DNA of 64,000 nucleotides from Streptomyces sp. TLI_146 (GTDB taxonomy: Bacteria > Actinomycetota > Actinomycetes > Streptomycetales > Streptomycetaceae): NCBI RefSeq assembly GCF_002846415.1, contig NZ_PJMX01000001.1, positions 5,084,001 to 5,148,000 on the forward strand, in the 5' to 3' direction. Position 1 is the first letter of the stretch. Each line of letters starts with the position of its first letter. Positions 17,455 to 24,601 of the stretch are shown here, piece by piece. The notes under the pieces were generated by a model that worked only from the letters and a program-made list of their open reading frames with translations, made no database searches and had not been told where the DNA came from. The position numbers were made by a program, and so were the translations under genes.

Positions 17455-17694
17455 TTGCACCACGCGTACAACGGCATGGCGGCAACGGAGCTTCAGGGTG
17501 TCGTCTGGCAGAAGAGCAGGCACAGCAACTCCCAAGGGACCTGCGTGGAGTTCGCCCGGCTGCCGGGAGGAAGGGTTGCCGTCCGCAACTCGACGTTCCC
17601 GGACGGACCCGCGCTGGTCTACACACGGGCGGAGATCGAGGCGATGCTGCTCGGCGTCAAGGACGGCGAGTTCGACCACCTGATCACCGACTGA
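17455..17694 (+). CDS. DUF397 small regulatory-partner protein
   Basis: 79 residues, starting at TTG 17455 (MHHAYNGMAATELQG), chosen because GGGAG lies 5 nt upstream and family members start with this sequence; ATG 17476 would remove the conserved beginning. The DUF397 signature WQKSRHSNSQGTCVEFARLP, then VAVRNS, GPALVYTRAEIEAMLLGVKDGEFDHL is complete. In Streptomyces these proteins are encoded beside WhiJ-like XRE-DUF5753 regulators and act with or against them in development and antibiotic control. Here the XRE gene and an AbaA/SpoIIAB-like ATPase are adjacent, completing the set. Confidence 0.9.
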   Translation: MHHAYNGMAATELQGVVWQKSRHSNSQGTCVEFARLPGGRVAVRNSTFPDGPALVYTRAEIEAMLLGVKDGEFDHLITD

Positions 17695-17755
17695 GTCCGC
17701 GGCATCCCCGGGATCCCCGCTATCCCCAGGGCTCATCGACCCCGCATACGCGAAC

Positions 17756-17775
17756 GGGCCCCCAACCGGGGGCCC
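17756..17775. terminator. Bidirectional terminator between DUF397 and ATPase genes
   Basis: GGGCCCCC pairs with GGGGGCCC across a 4-nt loop (AACC). It lies between the convergent 3' ends at 17694 and 17825. Confidence 0.75.
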
Positions 17776-17824
17776 TCATGTCGTACAGGTGAGAACAGGT
17801 GGGAAGTGCGGCTCGTGCGGCCGG

Positions 17825-18328
17825 TCAGTCGACCGGCTGGAGGCGGAACAAGGCCCAGACCACCTTGCCGCTCAGCGTGCCCGTGAGCGGGTGCCAGCCC
17901 CAGGAGTCGCTGAACGAGTCCACCAGGAACAGTCCGCGCCCCGACTCCGCGTCGCAGTCGTCCGACCCGGGCGAGGAGGGGCTGTCCACGCTGGGGTCGC
18001 GTACCGCGCACACCAGCCGGCTGGTCCACCGCATCAGATGCAGCCGCACGGGCGGCGCGTCCGGCTCACGGGCGGTGTCGGCGGGCAGCGCGTGGCGCAG
18101 GGCGTTGGTGACGAGCTCCGAGACGACCAGGGCCACTTCGTCGAAGCGCTCCGACAGCTCCCACTGGCCGAGCGTCTTCTTGGTGAACTGCCGGGCACCG
18201 CGCACGGCTTCGTAGCGGGCGGGCAGCGCACAGGAGGCGGAACTGGCCACGGCGGACGGGTCGATGGGCGGGAGGGTCTGCCTTAAAGGCTCCAACGGCT
18301 CCAGCATGGTCGATCCATTCGTCCCCAT
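17825..18328 (-). CDS. SpoIIAB/RsbW-like HATPase_c_2 protein (anti-sigma/regulatory ATPase)
   Basis: 167 residues from ATG 18328, chosen for GGGAG 8 nt upstream. The GHKL fold is clear: N-box VALVVSELVTNALRHA (about 72-87) with the Mg-binding Asn, VRDPSVDSPS (G1-like Asp), and ESGRGLFLVDSFSDSWGW (G2). Such stand-alone HATPase_c_2 proteins act as anti-sigma kinases or in WhiJ/AbaA-type loci. It is encoded head to head with the XRE regulator and convergent to DUF397. Cysteines in CALPARYEAVRGARQFTKK are in the usual N-terminal strand. The partner sigma factor, if any, is not in the window. Confidence 0.88.
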   Translation of the reverse strand: MGTNGSTMLEPLEPLRQTLPPIDPSAVASSASCALPARYEAVRGARQFTKKTLGQWELSERFDEVALVVSELVTNALRHALPADTAREPDAPPVRLHLMRWTSRLVCAVRDPSVDSPSSPGSDDCDAESGRGLFLVDSFSDSWGWHPLTGTLSGKVVWALFRLQPVD

Positions 18329-18465
18329 GCGAGGCACTCCCGGGATTCGCGGCCGTGGCGGTACAGGCGAACGTGGCGTACAGCAGAACAGAACGCTAGG
18401 CACAGCAGGACACAAGACGAGCACGCAGGTGCGCGGGGACCATGGTTCCGAATGGCCGCTCCTGA

Positions 18466-18488
18466 TGCAAGGGCAGATGCACGTGCAC
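18466..18488 (-). promoter_or_regulatory. Candidate operator, copy 2 (shared 23-bp motif)
   Basis: On the minus strand this reads GTGCACGTGCAT followed by CTGCCCTTGCA, matching copy 1 (17354-17376) at 20 of 23 positions. It lies in the 311-bp divergent region 18329-18639 between the ATPase and XRE genes. The part 18500-18600 is A/T-rich for this genome and likely holds the XRE promoter. Confidence 0.55.
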
Positions 18489-18639
18489 GTGCCGGGCGTG
18501 TCCAATCCCGTGGTGATTGTTGCTCATTTCTTCCCGAGGCCGATTTCGGAGCTTGACCATTTCCGTAATCGATTGAGTACGGGGTGAAGCGTTTTGGTGG
18601 CAGACTGCCGTGCACCGTCGGTTGGGGAGGGACAGCGAA

Positions 18640-19503
18640 GTGACCGCAGGAGAGTCGAGCGGGTCGGTGGTCCGGCGCATTCTGCTGGGCTCACAGCTCA
18701 GGCGCCTGCGCGAGTCCCGGGGCATCACCCGTGAGGCCGCCGGGTATTCGATCAGGGCGTCCGAGTCGAAGATCAGTCGTATGGAGTTGGGGCGGGTGAG
18801 CTTCAAGGCAAGGGATGTCGAAGACCTGCTGACGCTCTACGGGGTCACCGACGACGCCGAGCGCGCGTCGCTCCTGGGGCTGGCCAAAGAGGCCAACATC
18901 GCGGGCTGGTGGCACAGTTACGGCGATGTGCTGCCCGGCTGGTTCCAGACGTACATCGGTCTGGAGGGCGCGGCCTCCCTCATCCGGATCTACGAAGTGC
19001 AGTTCGTCCACGGCCTGTTGCAGACCGAGGCGTACGCCCACGCCGTCGTGAGGCGCGGTATGCCCAACGGGTCCAACGCGGAGATCGACCGCCGGGTGGC
19101 GCTGCGCCTGGAGCGCCAGAAGGCCCTCGTCTCCGAGCGGGCGCCGAGGTTCCACGCCGTCCTGGACGAGGCGGCGCTGCGCCGCCCGTACGGCGAACGG
19201 GACGTGATGCGCGGCCAGTTGAAGCACCTCATCGAGGTGTCCGAGCAGCCGAACGTGACACTCCAGGTGATGCCGTTCAGCTTCGGCGGACACGCCGGCG
19301 AGAGCGGGGCCTTCACCCTGCTGCGCTTCCCGGAGTCCGACCTCTCCGACATCGTCTATCTGGAGCAGCTCACCAGCTCCCTCTACCTGGACAAGCCGGA
19401 GGAGGTCGCCCAGTACGACAGGGCGATGGAGCGGCTCCAGAAGGACAGTCCGGGCCCGGAGGAAAGCCGCGATCTTCTCCGTGGACTACTCCAACTCATC
19501 TGA
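18640..19503 (+). CDS. WhiJ-like XRE regulator (HTH_31 + DUF5753)
   Basis: 287 residues from GTG 18640; GGGGAGG 9 nt upstream makes this better than GTG 18610. Residues about 14-70 are an XRE helix-turn-helix (LRRLRESRGITREAAGYSI, ASESKISRMELGRVSFK). Residues about 95-280 are DUF5753: FVHGLLQTEAYAHAVVR, VLDEAALRRPYGERDVMRGQ, VTLQVMPFSFGGHAGESGAF. WhiJ and its many Streptomyces paralogues have this form and act with a DUF397 protein on promoters of their own locus. The shared palindromes at 17354 and 18466 are its obvious candidate sites. Confidence 0.92.
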   Translation: MTAGESSGSVVRRILLGSQLRRLRESRGITREAAGYSIRASESKISRMELGRVSFKARDVEDLLTLYGVTDDAERASLLGLAKEANIAGWWHSYGDVLPGWFQTYIGLEGAASLIRIYEVQFVHGLLQTEAYAHAVVRRGMPNGSNAEIDRRVALRLERQKALVSERAPRFHAVLDEAALRRPYGERDVMRGQLKHLIEVSEQPNVTLQVMPFSFGGHAGESGAFTLLRFPESDLSDIVYLEQLTSSLYLDKPEEVAQYDRAMERLQKDSPGPEESRDLLRGLLQLI

Positions 19504-19504
19504 T

Positions 19505-19522
19505 ACGTCAGTACGATGACGT
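19505..19522. promoter_or_regulatory. Inverted repeat before the aldehyde dehydrogenase unit
   Basis: ACGTCA (19505-19510) N6 TGACGT (19517-19522) is a perfect 6-bp inverted repeat; the right arm is inside the palindrome TGACGTCA. It begins 2 bp after the XRE stop and 36 bp before the small leader frame, a suitable place for an operator. Confidence 0.4.
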
Positions 19523-19557
19523 CACATCAGGGTTGTGTACCAGAAGCGGGGGACACA

Positions 19558-19617
19558 GTGGACGCGACGACGAACACGTTCGCGACGGACACGGTGGCGG
19601 CGCAGTGGCAGCAGTAA
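19558..19617 (+). CDS. Possible 19-residue leader peptide
   Basis: GTG 19558 to TAA 19615-19617 encodes MDATTNTFATDTVAAQWQQ (first codon read as Met). GCGGGGGAC lies about 6 nt upstream. Its stop is fused to the AAGGGA ribosome site of the aldehyde dehydrogenase gene, so its translation could affect that gene. It is too short to support by composition alone. Confidence 0.35.
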   Translation: MDATTNTFATDTVAAQWQQ

Positions 19618-19625
19618 GGGATGGC

Positions 19626-21083
19626 ATGTCCTTCTTCACCGACCTGGCCCACCAGTACATCGACGGCGAGTGGCGCACCGGCAGCGGGTCGTGGGACATC
19701 ATCGACTTCGATCCGTACAACGGGGAGAAGCTCGCCGCCATCACGGTCGCCACGGTGGACGAGGTCGACGAGGCCTATCGCGCGGCCGAGCGCGCCCAGG
19801 TCGGCTGGGGTGAGACCAACCCGTACAGCCGAAGACTGGTCTTCGAGCGCGCGCTGCGGATCACCGAGGAGCGCGAGCCGGAGATCATCGAGGCGATCGT
19901 CACCGAGCTGGGCGGCACCCGCCTCAAAGCCGGTTACGAGGTGCACCTCGCCAAGGAGTTCCTGCGCGAGGCGATACAGCTGGCGATCCGGCCGGAGGGC
20001 CGGATCCTGCCCTCGCCCGTCGACGGCAAGGAGAACCGCGTCTACCGGCTGCCGGTCGGCGTGGTCGGGGTGATCAGCCCCTTCAACTTCCCCTTCCTGG
20101 TGACGCTGAAGTCGGTCGCACCGGCGCTCGCGCTCGGCAACGCCGTCGTCATCAAGCCGAACCAGAACGCGCCGGTGGTCGGCGGCGGCCTCATCGCCAA
20201 GATCTTCGAGGACGCGGGCCTGCCGGCCGGGCTGCTGAACGTGCTGGTCACGGATATCGCCGAGATAGGCGACGCGCTGATAGAGCACCCGGTGCCCAAG
20301 GTGATCTCGTTCGCCGGCTCCGACCGCACCGGCCGCCATGTGGCCGCCGTCGCGGGCAGCCACTTCAAGCGGGCGATCCTGGAGCTGAGCGGCAACAGCG
20401 CGCTGGTCGTCCTGGACGACGCGGACATCGACTACGCGGTCGAGGCGGCGGTTTTCAGCCGTTTCGTCTACCAGGGTCAGGTCTGTATGGCCGCCAACCG
20501 GGTCCTGGTGGACCGGAGCATCGAGCAGAAGTTCACCGAGAAGTTCTGCGCGCGCGTAGCCGCCCTCAAGACCGGTGATCCGGCCGACCCGGCCACCGAC
20601 ATCGGCCCGGTGATCAACAACTTCCAGGCGGACGCGCTCACTTCGCTGGTCGACCAGGCCCTGGCCGAGGGCGCCACCGCGCTGGTCCGGGGCCGCACCC
20701 GCGGCAGCCTCGTCGAGCCGACCGTCCTGACCGGGCTGCCGGAGGACTCCCCGCTGCTGCGGCAGGAGATCTTCGGGCCTGTCGTGCTGCTGCTCTCCTT
20801 CGACGGCGAGGAGGAGGCGGTACGGATGGCCAACGACAGCCCGTACGGACTGAGCGGCGCCGTCCACACCGCCAACGTGGAGCGGGGCGTGCGGTTCGCC
20901 AAGCGGATCGTCACCGGGATGATCCACGTCAACGACTCGACCATCCAGGACGAGCCGCTGGTGTCGTTCGGCGGCGAGAAGTACTCGGGGCTGGGACGGC
21001 TGAACGGGGATTCGACGATCGAGGCGTTCACCACCCAGAAGTGGATCTCCGTGCAGCACGGGAGAAGCCTCTTCCCGTTCTGA
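19626..21083 (+). CDS. NAD(P)-dependent aldehyde dehydrogenase
   Basis: 485 residues, full length for the superfamily. Cofactor site VGVVGVISPFNFPFLVTLKS and VIKPNQNAP; FAGSDRTGRH (Rossmann loop); general base Glu in LELSGNSALVVLDDAD; catalytic Cys287 in YQGQVCMAANRV; EIFGPVVLLL and the C-terminal FGGEKYSGLGRLNG. The motif ELSGNS replaces the usual ELGGK. It resembles benzaldehyde/vanillin-type dehydrogenases, oxidising an aldehyde to an acid. The PadR regulator just downstream on the same strand suggests control by a phenolic acid or related compound; this is inference. ATG 19626 with AAGGGA 5 nt before it. Confidence 0.92.
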   Translation: MSFFTDLAHQYIDGEWRTGSGSWDIIDFDPYNGEKLAAITVATVDEVDEAYRAAERAQVGWGETNPYSRRLVFERALRITEEREPEIIEAIVTELGGTRLKAGYEVHLAKEFLREAIQLAIRPEGRILPSPVDGKENRVYRLPVGVVGVISPFNFPFLVTLKSVAPALALGNAVVIKPNQNAPVVGGGLIAKIFEDAGLPAGLLNVLVTDIAEIGDALIEHPVPKVISFAGSDRTGRHVAAVAGSHFKRAILELSGNSALVVLDDADIDYAVEAAVFSRFVYQGQVCMAANRVLVDRSIEQKFTEKFCARVAALKTGDPADPATDIGPVINNFQADALTSLVDQALAEGATALVRGRTRGSLVEPTVLTGLPEDSPLLRQEIFGPVVLLLSFDGEEEAVRMANDSPYGLSGAVHTANVERGVRFAKRIVTGMIHVNDSTIQDEPLVSFGGEKYSGLGRLNGDSTIEAFTTQKWISVQHGRSLFPF

Positions 21084-21120
21084 GCGACCGGGTGGTTGCT
21101 CTCGCGAACGGATGAGGTCA

Positions 21121-21136
21121 TAGGCTGAGGCGCATG
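21121..21136 (+). promoter_or_regulatory. Predicted leaderless promoter of the PadR gene
   Basis: TAGGCT at 21121-21126 ends 7 nt before ATG 21134, and no ribosome site is present between them. Confidence 0.55.
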
Positions 21137-21751
21137 TCAGCGATCCGTCTCCTCGTGCTCGGCGCGATCCGCCAGCACGGCCGGGCGCACGGCTACCAGG
21201 TCCGCAACGACCTGGAGTACTGGGGCGCCCACGAGTGGTCCAACGCCAAGCCCGGCTCGATCTACCACGCCCTCAAACAGATGGCGAAGGAGGGCGTACT
21301 GCACGCCCACGAGATCGCGCCGAGCACGGCGGGCGGTCCGCCGCGCACCGAGTACGAGCTGACGGACGCGGGTTTCGAGGAGTATCTGAAGCTGCTGCGC
21401 GCGGCGCTGACCTCGTACGACCAGAAGATGGACATGCTCTCGGCGGCGATCGGCTTCATGGTCGACCTGCCGCGCACGGAGGTGGTGGCGCTCCTGCGCG
21501 ACCGCCTGGAGCGCCTGGCGGCGTGGCGCGCCAGGGTGACGGAGCACTACATCCCCGAGGACGGCCCCGAGTCCCTCGGCCACATCGGCGAGATCATGAA
21601 CATGTGGGTCCACTCGGCGGACGGGGAGGCGGAGTGGACGGGCGGCCTGATCACGAGGATCGAGGCGGGCGCGTACACGTTCGCGGGGGAGGGGAAACCG
21701 TTCGTGGCAGTGCTGGCGGACGGCGAGGCGAACCCGTACGCGGAGAAGTGA
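21134..21751 (+). CDS. PadR-family transcriptional regulator
   Basis: 205 residues. Winged helix at about 1-85: IRLLVLGAIRQHGRAHGYQV, GSIYHALKQMAKEGVLHAHE, RTEYELTDAGFEEYLKLLR. The C-terminal helical domain (PadR C-term, Vir_act_alpha_C type) spans about 95-180 (LLRDRLERLAAWRARVTEHY) and serves dimerisation. PadR proteins repress phenolic-acid or multidrug genes. Neighbours are the aldehyde dehydrogenase upstream (50 bp) and glutamate decarboxylase convergent downstream; the first is the likelier target. Confidence 0.9.
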   Translation: MSAIRLLVLGAIRQHGRAHGYQVRNDLEYWGAHEWSNAKPGSIYHALKQMAKEGVLHAHEIAPSTAGGPPRTEYELTDAGFEEYLKLLRAALTSYDQKMDMLSAAIGFMVDLPRTEVVALLRDRLERLAAWRARVTEHYIPEDGPESLGHIGEIMNMWVHSADGEAEWTGGLITRIEAGAYTFAGEGKPFVAVLADGEANPYAEK

Positions 21752-21769
21752 GGGTGCTGCCCGGCTTTT

Positions 21770-21846
21770 AGGGGCGCGGGGCTGTGACATGTGCGGCTCC
21801 GCCGCGCGGGCGCGACCAGCCCCCCACCGGCCCGCAGACGAACACG
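21770..21846. repeat. GC-rich 3'-end module, variant with inserted segment
   Basis: Starts AGGGGCGCGGGG like the standard module, then has CTGTGACATGTGCGGCTCCG in place of the usual AACTG, and ends CGCGACCAGCC ... CGGCCCGCAGACGAAC. It lies between the convergent ends of PadR (+) and glutamate decarboxylase (-), 20 bp past the PadR stop. Confidence 0.75.
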
Positions 21847-21854
21847 CAACCCAC

Positions 21855-23285
21855 TCAGTGGTGGAAGGCAGTAGCCACAGACTCGTCCCGCCCGAGTGGA
21901 CCGGGCTGCCGGCGCAGCTCCGGCAGCAGCCGCCCCAGGTCCTCCACCAGCATCGCCGCCAGATCCGCCGAGAACCCGTTCCGGCACACCACCCGCAGCA
22001 CGGACAGATCCTCCCGGTGCGGCGGGAACGTGTACGCGGGCACCAGCCACCCCTTCTCCCGCAGCCGCCGCGACACGTCGAACACGTCGAACCGCTCCAC
22101 CTCAGGCGCCGTCGTGAACGCGAACACCGGCAACTCGTTGCCGCGCGTGAGCAGCCGGAAGTCGCCCAGCGCCTCCACGCGCTCGGCGAGCGTCCGCGCC
22201 ACGTCCCGGGTGGTCTGCTGCACCGCCCGGAACCCCTCCCGCCCCAGGCGCAGGAAGGTGTAGTACTGCGCCACCACCTGCGCCCCCGGCCGCGAGAAGT
22301 TCAGCGCGAACGTGGGCATGTCGCCGCCCAGGTAGTTCACCCGGAAGACCAGCTCTTCCGGGAGCTCCTGCGCCGAGCGCCACAGGGCCCACCCCACGCC
22401 CGGGTACACCAGCCCGTACTTGTGCCCGGACGTGTTGATCGACGCGACCCTGGGCAGCCGGAAGTCCCACACCAGGTCCTCGTCCAGGAAGGGCGCCACC
22501 ATCGCCCCCGACGCGCCGTCCACATGGACCGGCACGTCCAGCCCCGTACGCTCCTGCAACGCGTCGAGCGCCGCGCAGAGTTCCGCGATCGGCTCGTACG
22601 ATCCGTCGAAGGTAGAGCCGAGGATCCCGACCACGCCGATCGTGTTCTCGTCGCACAGCTCGGCCGCCGCCAGCGGGTCGAGGTGGAAGCGGTCGCCCTC
22701 CATCGGGACCTGGCGTGCCTCGACCTCCCAGAAGGTGCAGAACTTCTCCCAGCAGACCTGGACGTTCACGCCCATCACCAGGTTCGGCACCGCGTCCCGC
22801 CCCGGATAGCGGTCCGCGTTCCGCTTCGCCCAGCGCCGCTTGAGCGCCATCCCGGCGAGCATGCACGCCTCGCTCGACCCCGTCGTCGAGCAGCCCACCG
22901 CCCCGGCCGGGTCGGGCGCGTGCCACAGGTCGGCGAGCATCGCCACACAGCGCCGCTCCAGCTCGGCGGTGCGCGGGTACTCATCCTTGTCGATCATGTT
23001 CTTGTCCCGGCACTCCGCCATCAGCACCCCGGCCTGCGGCTCCATCCAGGTGGTGACGAAGGTGGCCAGGTTGAGCCGGGAGTTGCCGTCCAGCATCAGT
23101 TCGTCGTGGACGAGCTGGTACGCCGTGGCGGGGGCCAGCGGGCGGTCCGGCAGCCGGTGCCGGGGCGGCGCGGACGTCATGGAGCCGACCGGGTCGGCCT
23201 CCCCGTAGAACGGGTTGAGGGCGAGCCGCCCGTACTCCTTCTCGTACTCCTGCGCCTTCTTGTCGGCGCCCGGGTGCAGTGCCAC
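21855..23285 (-). CDS. gadB: Glutamate decarboxylase
   Basis: 476 residues, standard length. PLP lysine K289 in SINTSGHKYGLVYPG; CSTTGSSEACMLAGMALKRR binds phosphate; VDGASGAMVAPF carries the cofactor Asp; FNFSR/LNFSRPGAQV and RVNYLGGDMPTFALN are GAD signatures. It converts glutamate to GABA plus CO2 while consuming a proton. GTG 23285 follows GAGGAGGGG, which overlaps the stop of the YbjQ gene 13 bp upstream, so the two genes are coupled. The C-terminal FHH ending lacks an obvious calmodulin-type tail. Whether it serves acid tolerance or GABA metabolism cannot be told here. The symbol is by family. Confidence 0.93.
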   Translation of the reverse strand: MALHPGADKKAQEYEKEYGRLALNPFYGEADPVGSMTSAPPRHRLPDRPLAPATAYQLVHDELMLDGNSRLNLATFVTTWMEPQAGVLMAECRDKNMIDKDEYPRTAELERRCVAMLADLWHAPDPAGAVGCSTTGSSEACMLAGMALKRRWAKRNADRYPGRDAVPNLVMGVNVQVCWEKFCTFWEVEARQVPMEGDRFHLDPLAAAELCDENTIGVVGILGSTFDGSYEPIAELCAALDALQERTGLDVPVHVDGASGAMVAPFLDEDLVWDFRLPRVASINTSGHKYGLVYPGVGWALWRSAQELPEELVFRVNYLGGDMPTFALNFSRPGAQVVAQYYTFLRLGREGFRAVQQTTRDVARTLAERVEALGDFRLLTRGNELPVFAFTTAPEVERFDVFDVSRRLREKGWLVPAYTFPPHREDLSVLRVVCRNGFSADLAAMLVEDLGRLLPELRRQPGPLGRDESVATAFHH

Positions 23286-23298
23286 GGCCGTCCCCTCC

Positions 23299-23664
23299 TC
23301 AGAGCTTCGTGATCACGACCGCCGTTCCGTACGCGCAGACCTCCGTCCCGACGTCGGCCGCCTCGGTGACGTCGAACCGCATCATGAGGACGGCGTTCGC
23401 CCCACGCGTGCGTGCCTGCTCCACCAGGCGCTCCATGGCCTGGTTCCGGGTCTGCACGAGCGTCTTCGTCAGCCCCTTCAACTCGCCGCCGATCATGGAC
23501 TTCAGCCCGGCGCCGATCTGGCTGCCGAGGTGGCGCGAGCGCACGGTCAGGCCGAAGACCTCGCCGATGACCTGCTGGACCTGATAGCCGGGTACGTCGT
23601 TCGTCGTCACGACCAGTACGTCGGACTGCGCGCCCTGCCCGCCGCCGTATTCCTCGATGCCCAT
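23299..23664 (-). CDS. YbjQ-family (UPF0145) protein
   Basis: 121 residues from ATG 23664, which has AGGAAGG 7 nt upstream. The YbjQ core is complete: VLVVTTNDVPGYQVQQVIGE (strand-helix), VRSRHLGSQIGAGLKSMIGG, TKTLVQTRNQAMERLVEQA and GANAVLMMRFDVTE, ending YGTAVVI. Members form pentamers and have been proposed to bind metal, without firm function. It is the first gene of a unit with glutamate decarboxylase. A 30-residue charged N-terminal extension (MGIEEYGGGQGAQS) precedes the domain. Confidence 0.9.
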   Translation of the reverse strand: MGIEEYGGGQGAQSDVLVVTTNDVPGYQVQQVIGEVFGLTVRSRHLGSQIGAGLKSMIGGELKGLTKTLVQTRNQAMERLVEQARTRGANAVLMMRFDVTEAADVGTEVCAYGTAVVITKL

Positions 23665-23837
23665 CGCGCCGCCTTCCTGGAGGATCCTGGGACCCAGCTT
23701 CGTACCCGCCAGGGCCCGGCGCATCCCCAGGAACCCGGTGGAACCTGGAGCGTGCCGGAGGCGTTGATAGCTTTGGCCCGTCAACGCGCGCTTACGCGCC
23801 CCCCACCCCGACCCCTGACCCAGGAGCGCCGGAACCC

Positions 23838-24548
23838 GTGACCAACCTCGCACTCGGTCCGAGCTGGCTGGACCCCGACCAGCTGCTGTCGTCGTTCGGC
23901 CTGGCCGGTCTGCTGGTGATCGTCTTCGCCGAGTCCGGCCTGCTCATCGGCTTCTTCCTGCCGGGCGACTCGCTCCTGTTCACCTGCGGTCTGCTGGTCA
24001 CCAGCGGCAAGATCGACCACCCGCTGTGGCTGGTCTGCGTGGCGGTCGTGGCCGCGGCCGTCGTGGGCGACCAGGTGGGCTACCTCTTCGGCCGCAAGGT
24101 CGGACCCTCGCTCTTCAACCGGCCGGACTCCAGGCTCTTCAAGCAGGAGAACGTGGAGAAGGCCCACGACTTCTTCGAGAAGTACGGCCCGAAGTCGCTG
24201 GTACTGGCCCGGTTCGTGCCGATCGTGCGGACGTTCACGCCGATCATCGCGGGCGTCAGCCGGATGAACTACCGCTCCTTCATCACGTACAACGTGATCG
24301 GCGGCACGCTGTGGGGCGCGGGCGTGACGCTGCTCGGCGCGGCGCTCGGCAACGTCGAGTTCGTGCACAAGAACATCGAGCTGATGCTGGTCGCGATCGT
24401 GCTCGTCTCGGTGGTCCCGATCGCGATCGAGTACCTGCGGGCCCGCTCCAAGGCGAAGAAGGCGGGTCCGGGCGGCCCCGGCGCGGCAGGTCCGTCTGGC
24501 CCGCGCGCGCCCCAGCCCCCGCAGCGCAGGCGCCACGCCAAGCGCTGA
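23838..24548 (+). CDS. DedA-family membrane protein
   Basis: 236 residues. Conserved DedA features: FAESGLLIGFFLPGDSLLFT (about 30-49), VVGDQVGYLFGRKVG, the amphipathic FFEKYGPKSLVLARFVPIVRTF with the essential Arg pair, and AGVSRMNYRSFITYNVIGG. Four to five membrane helices. DedA proteins are proton-dependent lipid or undecaprenyl-phosphate translocases, acting in envelope maintenance. The C-terminal 35 residues are a basic Pro/Gly tail (GPGGPGAAGPSGP ... RRRHAKR), cytosolic. GTG 23838 is the start. Convergent with the ThrE-like gene. Confidence 0.9.
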   Translation: MTNLALGPSWLDPDQLLSSFGLAGLLVIVFAESGLLIGFFLPGDSLLFTCGLLVTSGKIDHPLWLVCVAVVAAAVVGDQVGYLFGRKVGPSLFNRPDSRLFKQENVEKAHDFFEKYGPKSLVLARFVPIVRTFTPIIAGVSRMNYRSFITYNVIGGTLWGAGVTLLGAALGNVEFVHKNIELMLVAIVLVSVVPIAIEYLRARSKAKKAGPGGPGAAGPSGPRAPQPPQRRRHAKR

Positions 24549-24569
24549 AGCCCCCCAGGGCGCGGGGCT

Positions 24570-24601
24570 TAGAAGCCTCGCGTCCTAGAAGCCTCGCGTC
24601 C
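24570..24601. repeat. Exact 16-bp tandem duplication over the exporter stop codon
   Basis: TAGAAGCCTCGCGTCC occurs twice with no gap (24570-24585, 24586-24601). The right copy holds the final codons of the ThrE-like gene; the left copy lies beyond its stop, so the duplication does not change the protein. Confidence 0.9.

Noticed and set aside
19517..19524. TGACGTCA as a cAMP-response site
   Set aside because: That meaning applies to eukaryotic CREB; here it is simply part of a possible local operator.
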